From Flavobacterium sp. WC2421 (lineage in GTDB: Bacteria; Bacteroidota; Bacteroidia; Flavobacteriales; Flavobacteriaceae): a stretch of DNA of 64,000 bases. Each line of letters opens with the position of its first letter. The stretch's first letter is position 1. This document shows positions 53,958 through 61,231 of the stretch, piece after piece. Under the pieces are notes generated by a model, which saw only the letters and a program-made list of their open reading frames with translations, was not told the DNA's origin and searched no databases. Made by a program: the position numbers and the translations under genes. Where the stretch lies: assembly GCF_040822115.1 (NCBI RefSeq), contig NZ_CP162004.1, forward strand, positions 1,798,001 to 1,862,000. The letters are read 5' to 3'.

Positions 53958-54005
53958 AGAGCTTCTAGAGATAAGAATTTGATTCTGTTTCTAGAAGCTT
54001 TCATT
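53958..54005 (+). terminator. Terminator-like hairpin after the AGCS gene
   Basis: AGCTTCTAGA (53960-53969) and TCTAGAAGCT (53990-53999) form a perfect 10-bp stem, with AGAAT/ATTCT able to extend it inward. A short T-rich run follows. Confidence 0.75.
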
Positions 54006-54033
54006 TTATAATAAACCGATTAGTTATTTACTC

Positions 54034-54041
54034 TATCTTTG
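54034..54041 (+). promoter_or_regulatory. Candidate -7 element (TATCTTTG) for the ABC-F gene
   Basis: Exact TAnnTTTG match, about 64 bp before the ATG at 54106. Confidence 0.55.
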
Positions 54042-54105
54042 CACTTTTAAAAAATAACTCGGTTTTCAAATTGATGAGCAACCGAATCAAGAAATCTATA
54101 TTACA

Positions 54106-55740
54106 ATGATTACAGTTAATGATATTTCAGTACAGTTTGGTGGTACTACACTTTTTAGCGATGTTTCATTTGCTATAAATGAAAATGATAAAATTGCCCT
54201 TATGGGTAAAAATGGAGCAGGAAAATCAACGCTTCTTAAAATTATTGCAGGACAAAGCAAACCTTCTACAGGAAATATTTCGGCACCAAAAGATGCTGTT
54301 GTAGCTTATTTACCGCAGCATTTATTGACAACGGATGGTGCTACTGTAATGGAAGAAACTTCAAAGGCATTTGGAGAAATTTTTGGTATGAAAGCGGAAA
54401 TTGATGAAATCAATGAGCAATTGACTATTCGTACGGATTATGAAAGTGATGCCTACATGAAATTGATCGAAAGAGTTTCTGACTTGAGCGAGAAATTTTA
54501 TGCGATTGAAGAGGTGAATTATGAAGCGGAGGTAGAGAAAATATTAACGGGTTTAGGATTTGAAAGAGAAGATTTCAATCGACAAACTTCTGAGTTTTCA
54601 GGAGGATGGAGAATGCGTATTGAACTAGCTAAAATCCTTTTACAAAAGCCAGATTTAATTTTGCTAGATGAGCCTACCAATCACATGGATATTGAAAGTA
54701 TCCAATGGTTAGAGGATTTCTTGATTAATTCGGCCAAAGCGGTTGTGGTGATTTCTCACGATAGAGCCTTCGTAGATAATATCACGAATCGTACTATTGA
54801 AGTAACCATGGGACGTATCTATGATTATAAAGCCAAGTATTCTCATTATTTAGAATTGAGAAAAGACCGTCGCATGCACCAACAAAAGGCATATGATGAA
54901 CAACAACGTATGATTGCTGACAATAGAACTTTTATTGATCGTTTTAAAGGAACTTTTTCTAAAACGGATGCCGTTCAATCACGTGTAAAGATGTTAGAGA
55001 AATTAGTTATAGTGCAGGTGGATGAAGTAGATACTTCGGCATTAAAATTAAAGTTTCCTGCTTCAGTTCGTTCAGGTCAATATCCTGTAATCGTAAAAGA
55101 CTTATCAAAAGCATATGGAGATCATGTTGTTTTCAAAGATGCTAATATTGTTATTGAAAGAGGTCAAAAAGTGGCTTTTGTAGGTAAAAATGGGGAAGGA
55201 AAATCGACCATGATTAAAGCCATCATGAAAGAAATTGGTATTGATGGAGGAAATCTTGAAATTGGACATAATGCGCAAATTGGTTATTTTGCACAAAACC
55301 AAGCATCCTTATTAAATGAAAATGCTACTATTTTTGAAACGATAGATGATATAGCTGTTGGTGATGTTAGAACTAAGATTAAAGATATTTTAGGTGCATT
55401 TATGTTTCATGGTGATGATGTAACTAAGAAAGTGAAAGTACTTTCAGGTGGAGAGAAAACACGTTTAGCAATGATAAAATTATTGTTGGAGCCAGTGAAT
55501 TTATTGATTTTGGATGAGCCTTCTAATCACTTGGACATGAAAACTAAGGATATTATTAAAGATGCGCTTCGTGATTTTGATGGAACATTAATTTTGGTTT
55601 CGCATGACCGTGATTTCTTAGATGGATTAGCAACAAAAGTTTTCGAATTTGGAAACAAGAGAGTAGTGGAGCATTTTGAAGATATTACAGGATTCTTAGC
55701 TAATAAGAAAATGGAAAGTATGAGAGAAATTGAGAAGTAG
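54106..55740 (+). CDS. ABC-F family ATPase (YbiT/EttA-like translation factor)
   Basis: This 544-residue soluble protein has two tandem ABC domains and no transmembrane segments. Domain 1 has Walker A GKNGAGKSTLLKIIAG, signature FSGGWRMRIELAKILL and Walker B LILLDEPTNHMDIESI. The linker (about 240-300) includes KYSHYLELRKDRRMHQQKAY, the P-site tRNA-interacting arm. Domain 2 has VAFVGKNGEGKSTMIKAIM, VLSGGEKTRLAMIKLLLEPV and LLILDEPSNHLDM. The length fits the YbiT subgroup. It binds ribosomes and influences elongation or ribosome rescue; resistance-type ARE activity is not indicated. It is followed by an exceptionally long hairpin terminator. Confidence 0.92.
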   Translation: MITVNDISVQFGGTTLFSDVSFAINENDKIALMGKNGAGKSTLLKIIAGQSKPSTGNISAPKDAVVAYLPQHLLTTDGATVMEETSKAFGEIFGMKAEIDEINEQLTIRTDYESDAYMKLIERVSDLSEKFYAIEEVNYEAEVEKILTGLGFEREDFNRQTSEFSGGWRMRIELAKILLQKPDLILLDEPTNHMDIESIQWLEDFLINSAKAVVVISHDRAFVDNITNRTIEVTMGRIYDYKAKYSHYLELRKDRRMHQQKAYDEQQRMIADNRTFIDRFKGTFSKTDAVQSRVKMLEKLVIVQVDEVDTSALKLKFPASVRSGQYPVIVKDLSKAYGDHVVFKDANIVIERGQKVAFVGKNGEGKSTMIKAIMKEIGIDGGNLEIGHNAQIGYFAQNQASLLNENATIFETIDDIAVGDVRTKIKDILGAFMFHGDDVTKKVKVLSGGEKTRLAMIKLLLEPVNLLILDEPSNHLDMKTKDIIKDALRDFDGTLILVSHDRDFLDGLATKVFEFGNKRVVEHFEDITGFLANKKMESMREIEK

Positions 55741-55767
55741 AATATATTAAGTTCTACTTTCTTAAAA

Positions 55768-55824
55768 CAGCTATAAAACAAAAAAGCATACGAATAGTAC
55801 GTATGCTTTTTTGTTTTATAGCTG
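55768..55824 (+). terminator. Long perfect hairpin terminator of the ABC-F gene
   Basis: Two perfectly complementary 25-nt arms (55768-55792 and 55800-55824, containing AAAAAAGCATACG) flank a 7-nt loop. The T run sits inside the right arm, so the structure can terminate transcription in both directions. It is the longest perfect inverted repeat noticed in the window. Confidence 0.8.
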
Positions 55825-55931
55825 CTTTTGTATTAGTCTAAAAATTAGTTAAATATATATAAATCAACTAATTGGAATTTATTTTTTTTGTAACTTGTTC
55901 TATGTATTTGTACATAGCAAAAAGAACAGTC

Positions 55932-57215
55932 ATGAAAAAATTTGTTTTGAAATGGGTAGTTATAGCAACTTGCTTTTGGAGTTGTTCCTTGCTTTCGCAA
56001 ACTGGAAACGAAATGATTGCTTTGGGTATGCCTGGAGATAATCTAAATCTTTATGCTGTTTTGGATGTTTTTCAACAATCTAAAACATTGGAGGAATTTG
56101 AAAGAACGCTCAATTCGCAAAACTCCAATATTAATAACTTGGATTTGAATAATGATAATATAATAGATTATATATCTGTAATTAGCTTTAATCAAGGAGG
56201 TTTTCATTCTATTGTTCTTAGGGTTTCTATAAATAGTTATGAATATCAAGATGTAGCTGTGATTGAAGTGAGTAAAAATAATCAGGGCAATGTTGTAGTT
56301 CAAATCATTGGTGATGAAGCATTGTATGGTAAAAATTATGTTTTGGAACCATCCGTAAGGGTAGTTTCCGAAACTCCAAATCCTGGTTATATAGGTAATA
56401 AAACCATAGTTGCGCCTAATTATGTATATGGAAATGGGATTGTTTATATTTCAGATTGGCCCATAATTATGTATCTGTATTCTCCGTTATTCTCCATTTA
56501 TGTTTCCCCATGGCATTGGGGGTATTTTCCGTCGTACTGGTCCCCATGGTCTCCTATTTTATATTACAACTATTGGAGCTTTCATAATCATTATTATGAA
56601 AGTCAATTTTATCACAGAGCGTCTTATATTAGATTTCCTTCACATCATTCCTATTATTTAAGAAGAAGAACAACCTCTTCTGTAGTTACTAGAAATAGAG
56701 AAAGAGGAACGTACGATAGAACGTATGAAGGAAGAAATTATAGAAGGCCCGTTGCGCCACCCAGAGCGACAAGAAGTGATATAAGAAGAGAAAGTAGAGA
56801 ATCAATAAGACAGCAAGCGCAGCCTTCAACTAGAGCACAAGCTAATCCATCTATAAGGAGAGAAAAAGGAGAGGCGACTAGACAGCAAACGCAACCCACA
56901 ACAAGAGCACAAGCTAATCCATCTATAAGGAGAGAAAATGGAGAGTCGACTAGACAGCAGACGCAACCCACAACGAGACCACAAACGAATCCATCTATAA
57001 GAAGGGAAAATGGAGAATCGACTAGACGGCAAACGCAACCCACAACAAGACGGAAAACGAGTCCAACTATAAGAAGAGAAAATAGGGGGTTAATACAGCA
57101 AGGTCAATCCTCAGTAATTCCCCAGTCAAGATCGTCTATAAGACAATCTGAGCGACAATCAGCTAGAGTAACAAGGCAGTCTAATCGTTCTAACAGACAA
57201 AAAAGCCGTCCGTAA
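55932..57215 (+). CDS. Secreted protein with aromatic-rich core and Arg/Gln tandem-repeat tail
   Basis: This protein has 427 residues from the ATG at 55932 (MKKFVLKWVVIATCFWSCSL signal peptide); an upstream in-frame ATG would add 20 residues before it. Residues to about 165 include a conserved-looking DxNxD segment (LDLNNDNIIDYISVISFNQG). Residues about 175-240 are extraordinarily rich in Trp, Tyr, Pro and His (YVSPWHWGYFPSYWSPWSPI). Residues about 290-385 are four 24-residue repeats (ESTRQQTQPTTRPQTNPSIR and variants), and the tail remains Arg/Gln/Ser-rich and basic to the end. I do not recognise a family. The basic tail may bind nucleic acid, LPS or polysaccharide, but no function is supported. 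Confidence 0.7.
   Translation: MKKFVLKWVVIATCFWSCSLLSQTGNEMIALGMPGDNLNLYAVLDVFQQSKTLEEFERTLNSQNSNINNLDLNNDNIIDYISVISFNQGGFHSIVLRVSINSYEYQDVAVIEVSKNNQGNVVVQIIGDEALYGKNYVLEPSVRVVSETPNPGYIGNKTIVAPNYVYGNGIVYISDWPIIMYLYSPLFSIYVSPWHWGYFPSYWSPWSPILYYNYWSFHNHYYESQFYHRASYIRFPSHHSYYLRRRTTSSVVTRNRERGTYDRTYEGRNYRRPVAPPRATRSDIRRESRESIRQQAQPSTRAQANPSIRREKGEATRQQTQPTTRAQANPSIRRENGESTRQQTQPTTRPQTNPSIRRENGESTRRQTQPTTRRKTSPTIRRENRGLIQQGQSSVIPQSRSSIRQSERQSARVTRQSNRSNRQKSRP
56799..57086 (+). repeat. Four 72-bp tandem repeats in the Arg/Gln-rich tail
   Basis: Units start at 56799, 56871, 56943 and 57015. Each encodes 24 residues (ESTRQQTQPTTRAQANPSIR then REN/KG), and the second to fourth are nearly identical in DNA. 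The 72-bp step preserves the frame, so copy number could vary between strains without breaking the protein. Confidence 0.9.
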
Positions 57216-57242
57216 AATTAATTTGAATGTGAAAATACTGTT

Positions 57243-57527
57243 TTATAGTCTAATTCCTGGGGGAAGTAACTCTTTGTATTCAGGGTTTTTCTTGAAAAAA
57301 ACAACTATTTTAGGAAGAATGGGAACGACTTTTAATTTTCGTTCAATAGCAATTGCCATAATTTCTGAAAGAAATTGCGCAATAAATTCTTCGTTTTCAA
57401 ATTGATCAGGAGTGTTTATTTTTGTTAAAAATATTTTTTTCTCTTGAAAGGAATATTCTACGGAAATCAATCCTTGGTCTAGCGTAGTTTCAAATTGTCT
57501 TGCAAATGTATTGTCTTTGATTTCCAT
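57243..57527 (-). CDS. Small GNAT-like acetyltransferase (YjdJ/Acetyltransf_CG type)
   Basis: This protein has 94 residues from the ATG at 57527 (MEIKDNTFARQFETTLDQGL). In-frame starts upstream at 57545 (ATG) and 57596 (TTG) would add a hydrophobic lead. The family pattern is visible: QFETTLDQGLISVEYSFQEK, IFLTKINTPDQFENEEF and, near the C-terminus, KLKVVPILPKIVVFFKKNPE with YKELL. This is the small YjdJ-like group of the GNAT superfamily. The acetyl-CoA loop, usually EGKGxG, reads FENEEF here, so catalysis is doubtful. No substrate is known. Confidence 0.75.
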   Translation of the reverse strand: MEIKDNTFARQFETTLDQGLISVEYSFQEKKIFLTKINTPDQFENEEFIAQFLSEIMAIAIERKLKVVPILPKIVVFFKKNPEYKELLPPGIRL

Positions 57528-57596
57528 GATGATAGCTTGATCCATATAATATATTAAAAAAGTTATAGATAGGATAGTTATTATCCATAGTCTCAA

Positions 57597-58180
57597 TTTT
57601 GGGTATTCTTATTTATTTCGACCAGAGGTTTTTTATTATTAATTTCAAATACATTGAAATTAATAATTCCGATGGTTTCTTTTTTATATTTAATCGTCGA
57701 TTACAGTTTTATTTTAATTATAAATAAACAAGTGCCTTTTTTTTTTACCCTCAAAGTGTAAGTTGTAGGTGTGATACTCTAAATGAAGTCTAAATAAAAA
57801 AAATAGTTTCTGATAAAGTCATAAAGAGTTTTAATTTTTTGACTTTAGGGGAGACGTTGTTTACAAAGGTATTGATTTGATAGTCAATATCAAATGATTT
57901 TTAAATGTATCTTAAGTTTCGTTTTATTTATTCGAAAAAAAAACAAATTTGAATCTTTAGGATTAGATGCTGCTTGTTTTTATTTTTTGAGTAATCGACT
58001 CTAAATTTAAAAATAGTGGCTTGGTTCTTTTTAAAATCAGTCGAATCTATAGGTTTTAGTAGTCATAATTTATTGCTAATATAATGTGCGAAGTTCAGTT
58101 AGTTTGAATAAAAAAATTAAATTTATGCAAAATTCATTATCACGAGATGGATGGAGATAATAAAATTGGTACAAATAATT
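57597..58180. other. A+T-rich gap without an identified gene
   Basis: About 580 bp between the GNAT-like gene and the alpha/beta hydrolase. It contains long A/T runs and no open frame or stable hairpin that I can support; promoters for both flanking genes presumably lie here. Confidence 0.5.
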
Positions 58181-58855
58181 ATGAGTAAAATTCCTGTTTA
58201 TTTCATGCCGGGTTTGGCGGCAAGTTCTCTAATTTTTGAACGGATTTCGCTTCCTACGGATGTTTTTGAGATGATATTGCTTGAATGGGAAATTCCATTA
58301 GAAAAGGAATCATTATCTGAATATGCGCAACGAATTTCTAAAAAAGTAACTCATGAGAATCCAGTTTTAATAGGTGTTTCTTTTGGAGGTATTTTAGTGC
58401 AAGAAATGGCGGCTTTTATTAATGTTAGGAAGGTTGTAATTATTTCGAGTGTCAAAAGTAATTTGGAATTTCCTAGAAGGATGAAAGTAGCTAAAACGAC
58501 TAAAGCGTACAAATTGATTCCGATGAATTTGATTTTAAATTTAGAAAATCTGGCTAAATTTTCTTTTGGAGAAAAAATAAATCATAGATTGAAGTTATAT
58601 GAGAAATTCTTATCGGTTCGCGATATTGGGTATTTGCAATGGGCTGTTGAAAAAGTAATTCTTTGGGATAGAACGATTCCTGATGAAAAAGTAATTCATA
58701 TTCATGGCGATATGGATGATGTTTTTCCTATGAAATATATAAGAGAGTGTATTGTAGTAAAAGGAGGAACGCACATTATGATTTTAAATAAATACAAATG
58801 GTTCAATACTAATTTACCAGCAATTATTATAGATTCAGTTGGAAAAACGGATTGA
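58181..58855 (+). CDS. Alpha/beta hydrolase
   Basis: This protein has 224 residues from the ATG at 58181 (MSKIPVYFMPGLAASSLIFE); an ATG 30 bp upstream is in frame. It carries a canonical nucleophile elbow GVSFGG (Ser67), a likely acid in HGDMDDVFP (Asp177 or 179) and a terminal His in GGTHIMI (His198), so the triad is complete. An oxyanion-type GL motif follows strand 3 (MPGLAAS). The substrate is unknown. It is followed 39 bp later by a lytic transglycosylase on the same strand and may share its transcript. Confidence 0.82.
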   Translation: MSKIPVYFMPGLAASSLIFERISLPTDVFEMILLEWEIPLEKESLSEYAQRISKKVTHENPVLIGVSFGGILVQEMAAFINVRKVVIISSVKSNLEFPRRMKVAKTTKAYKLIPMNLILNLENLAKFSFGEKINHRLKLYEKFLSVRDIGYLQWAVEKVILWDRTIPDEKVIHIHGDMDDVFPMKYIRECIVVKGGTHIMILNKYKWFNTNLPAIIIDSVGKTD

Positions 58856-58894
58856 TTGTTGTTAGTTTAAAAAGAACGTGAAAATAAAAAAGAG

Positions 58895-59788
58895 ATGAGA
58901 GTAATAGAAAAAATATGTTTAATGACTGCTTTGATTTTTGTGAGTGGATTGTTAATTTTTGCAACCACTGATGAATCAAAAAAGAAACTAGTAAAGGCGG
59001 AATCGGAAAGTTATTTTCCAGCAACAGCTAATTTTGCAGGGGAACAAACGCCATTAAAAATATCGGATGTAAAGGAACGCTTGGATAGGGAGTTGATTGT
59101 AAATATTAATTTGCATGCTTCAACTATTTTAGCAATTAAAAGAGCCAACCGTGCATTTCCAATTATCGAACCCATTTTAAAGAAAAACGGTATTCCAGAT
59201 GATTTTAAATATTTGGCTGTGATAGAAAGTGGTTTAGTAAATGCCGTTTCGGGTGCAGGTGCAAGAGGAGTATGGCAATTTATGCCTGAAACTGCCAAAG
59301 AACGAGGGATGGAAGTGAATGATGGAGTTGACGAACGCTATGATCTAGAGAAATCGACTCAGGCTGCTTGTAGTTACTTTTTAAGTGCCAAAGCAAAATT
59401 TGGAACTTGGACCTTGGCCGCTGCTTCTTATAACGGTGGAATGGGTGGTGTAAACAAGCAAATGGATATTCAAAAAGAAACCAATTATTACGATTTATTA
59501 CTGACCGAAGAAACCTCTCGATATGTATTTAGAATATTAGCTTTGAAGGAAATCATGAAAAATCCGGATAAATTTGGATTTACATTGGCAAATGAAGAAC
59601 TGTATACACTACTTCCAACAAAAAAAATAGAAATAGATAGTTCGATTACTGATTTGGCCGATTTTGCAAAAGCACAAGGAATCAATTATAAGATTTTAAA
59701 AATTCATAATCCATGGCTTAGAGATAAGAAATTGGATAACCCTACCAATAAAAAATATACATTAGAAATTCCTTTAAGCGGATATTAA
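58895..59788 (+). CDS. MltD-like lytic transglycosylase (SLT domain)
   Basis: This 297-residue protein has an N-terminal membrane or signal segment (KICLMTALIFVSGLLIFA) and a goose-lysozyme/SLT domain. The catalytic Glu is in YLAVIESGLVNAVSGAGARG. VWQFMPETAKERGMEVNDGV, DERYDLEKSTQAACSYF and TWTLAAASYNGGMGGVNKQM are conserved family motifs. The last ~60 residues (TDLADFAKAQGINYKILKIH, NPWLRDKKLDNPTNKKYTLE) look like one LysM-type element. It cleaves peptidoglycan glycan strands. The next gene (TauE-like) starts 11 bp later, so co-transcription is likely. Confidence 0.9.
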   Translation: MRVIEKICLMTALIFVSGLLIFATTDESKKKLVKAESESYFPATANFAGEQTPLKISDVKERLDRELIVNINLHASTILAIKRANRAFPIIEPILKKNGIPDDFKYLAVIESGLVNAVSGAGARGVWQFMPETAKERGMEVNDGVDERYDLEKSTQAACSYFLSAKAKFGTWTLAAASYNGGMGGVNKQMDIQKETNYYDLLLTEETSRYVFRILALKEIMKNPDKFGFTLANEELYTLLPTKKIEIDSSITDLADFAKAQGINYKILKIHNPWLRDKKLDNPTNKKYTLEIPLSGY

Positions 59789-59799
59789 TTTAAAACGGT

Positions 59800-60171
59800 A
59801 TGAAAATGACTATTCAAACAATTATAATATTAATGACTATTGGTTTAGTAGCAGGAGTACTGAGTGGATTGATTGGAATTGGAGGTGGGATAATTATGGT
59901 TCCGTTATTATTGCTGATGGGTTTTACTCAGCAACAAGCCCAAGGAACAAGTTTAGCCGCTTTATTACCACCGGTAACTTTGCTAGCGGTCATCAATTAC
60001 CACAAAGCAGGATTTGTTGATTGGCGCTATGCTATAATCATTTCTTTGGTTTTTATAGTTGGTGGTTTCTTTGGGAGTAAACTAGCCATTCACGTAGATC
60101 AGAAAATGCTAAAAAACATTTTTGCACTTACTTTAATTGTAATAGCAGGTTATTTACTTTTTGAGAAATAA
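59800..60171 (+). CDS. Half-size TauE/SafE (TSUP) membrane protein
   Basis: This 123-residue protein has four hydrophobic helices. It shows the TSUP signature near the start (GLVAGVLSGLIGIGGGIIMV, PLLLLMGFTQQQAQGTSLAA) and LLPPVTLLAVINYHKAGFVD with RYAIIISLVFIVGGFFGSKL. The full family has about 250 residues and eight helices, so this is a single repeat that must dimerise, a form found in several phyla. The substrate may be a sulfur-containing or other organic anion; unassigned. It ends before a bidirectional terminator. Confidence 0.85.
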   Translation: MKMTIQTIIILMTIGLVAGVLSGLIGIGGGIIMVPLLLLMGFTQQQAQGTSLAALLPPVTLLAVINYHKAGFVDWRYAIIISLVFIVGGFFGSKLAIHVDQKMLKNIFALTLIVIAGYLLFEK

Positions 60172-60180
60172 TTAGGCAAA

Positions 60181-60210
60181 AAAAAACATCCGCAATTGCG
60201 GATGTTTTTT
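60181..60210. terminator. Bidirectional terminator between TauE-like and TPR genes
   Basis: A perfect 30-bp palindrome: AAAAAACATCCGCAA joins directly to TTGCGGATGTTTTTT. A-runs and T-runs on both flanks suit convergent genes on both strands. Confidence 0.92.
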
Positions 60211-60225
60211 TTGAAAATAAAATAA

Positions 60226-60741
60226 TTATATTTTTTTCATTTGATCTTTCATCATGGTGATTTGCTCTTTCAACATGCCTTGTTTGTCAAGTCTTTTAGC
60301 TTCGTTCAGTAAATTAGTTGCTTCCAGTTTTCTTCTTCTTGACATGGCTACACCGGCTAGGTTTAATTTGGCAACAGCCAAATCCATGTCCATAGATAAT
60401 CCTAGTTCAATCGCTTTCTTGAAATATTTCTCCGCTTGATTGATATTGGTTTGAGAAAGCATGATTCCGTGAAGGTAATTAAAGTATCCTTGCTGTTTTT
60501 GTACTAAAGCCGATTCCGGTTTTTTGATGTAATCCAACCACTTTTTAGCTCCTTCAAAATCTTGTTTACGTAGTTTTAAGAAGGCAAGTAAGATAAATTC
60601 GTTTTTGAAGTAAAGGAAAATAGGAATTGCAGTCAATAAAAATAAGAAAATTCCGTTTCCAATATTGTTTTCAGTAAATTGCCAAATGCCAGTAATTACG
60701 ATAAGCCCAGCGATAATAAGTTTGATATTCTTGTGAAACAT
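60226..60741 (-). CDS. TPR-containing membrane protein
   Basis: This 171-residue protein has two short N-terminal hydrophobic helices (IKLIIAGLIVITGIWQFTEN, GIFLFLLTAIPIFLYF), then helical repeats of TPR type: LRKQDFEGAKKWLDYIKKPE, GIMLSQTNINQAEKYFKKAI, KLNLAGVAMSRRRKLEATNL. It is anchored in the inner membrane with a TPR scaffold probably facing the cytoplasm or periplasm. Partner unknown. The promoter motif at 60763-60770 is divergent from that of rpmH. Confidence 0.8.
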   Translation of the reverse strand: MFHKNIKLIIAGLIVITGIWQFTENNIGNGIFLFLLTAIPIFLYFKNEFILLAFLKLRKQDFEGAKKWLDYIKKPESALVQKQQGYFNYLHGIMLSQTNINQAEKYFKKAIELGLSMDMDLAVAKLNLAGVAMSRRRKLEATNLLNEAKRLDKQGMLKEQITMMKDQMKKI

Positions 60742-60762
60742 AGTCTGTTTGTTTTAGGAACG

Positions 60763-60770
60763 CAAATATA
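60763..60770 (-). promoter_or_regulatory. Candidate -7 element (TATATTTG) for the TPR gene
   Basis: CAAATATA on the plus strand, exact motif match on the minus strand 22 bp before the ATG at 60741. Confidence 0.55.
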
Positions 60771-60826
60771 GTAAAATGAATTTAAAATATTTTTACAAAA
60801 CTACTTGTGAGAAAAAAAAGTCTTTG

Positions 60827-60834
60827 TATATTTG
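60827..60834 (+). promoter_or_regulatory. Candidate -7 element (TATATTTG) for rpmH
   Basis: Exact TAnnTTTG match with TTG about 19 bp upstream (60805-60807) as a possible -33 element. It implies a ~65-nt leader before the rpmH ATG. Confidence 0.65.
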
Positions 60835-60904
60835 CACTCGGTTTTAGAATAACAGTTATTCGAAATTAGGAAGACATATAAATTAGATTTAAAGATACAA
60901 AGCA

Positions 60905-61066
60905 ATGAGCAAAAGAACGTTTCAACCATCGAAAAGAAAAAGAAGAAATAAGCACGGATTTATGGACAGAATGGCTTCTGCGAATGGAAGAAAAGTTCTT
61001 GCTAGAAGAAGAGCTAAAGGAAGACATAAATTGACTGTTTCTTGTGACCCAAGACACAAAAAATAA
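60905..61066 (+). CDS. rpmH: 50S ribosomal protein L34
   Basis: This 53-residue, strongly basic protein starts [20 protein letters not shown], continues [20 protein letters not shown] and ends [13 protein letters not shown]. The bacterial L34 signature KRTxQPSxRKRxxxHGFxxR is complete. It has its own promoter motif and terminator. In many bacteria rpmH lies next to dnaA at the origin; here its neighbours are a TPR gene and carB, so this position is not evidence for oriC. Confidence 0.97.
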   Translation: MSKRTFQPSKRKRRNKHGFMDRMASANGRKVLARRRAKGRHKLTVSCDPRHKK

Positions 61067-61086
61067 TGTTTGTATAAACATAAATA

Positions 61087-61118
61087 AGGCGTTACTTTTT
61101 TTAGTATCGCCTTTTTTT
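61087..61118 (+). terminator. Terminator of rpmH
   Basis: AGGCGTTACT (61087-61096) pairs with AGTATCGCCT (61103-61112), one T-T mismatch, followed by six T residues, about 21 bp after the stop. Confidence 0.85.
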
Positions 61119-61144
61119 ATACCTTGTCGTTAAAATAAGATTAA

Positions 61145-61203
61145 AAGTTTAAAGTTTAAAGGTTTAATGTTGTGTAACTAACCTTAAACTTTAAACTTTA
61201 AAC
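61145..61203. repeat. Inverted repeat built of AAGTTTA units, upstream of carB
   Basis: The left arm (61145-61166) and right arm (61180-61203) are complementary apart from small slips. Each is composed of 7-bp AAGTTTA/TAAACTT repeats around a ~13-nt centre. It lies 29 bp before the carB ATG and could fold in the carB leader. Function is not evident. Confidence 0.6.
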
Positions 61204-61231
61204 AAAAAAAACTAAATATAATTATATTACA

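Noticed and set aside
56738..57043. Cys/Leu-rich minus-strand frame with internal repeats
   Set aside because: It is the antisense of the Arg/Gln tandem repeats; the repeat pattern is inherited from the coding strand, which has a signal peptide and full gene context.
60905..61066. Replication origin next to rpmH
   Set aside because: rpmH often marks oriC, but no dnaA gene, DnaA-box cluster or usual origin neighbours (rnpA, yidC) are present here.
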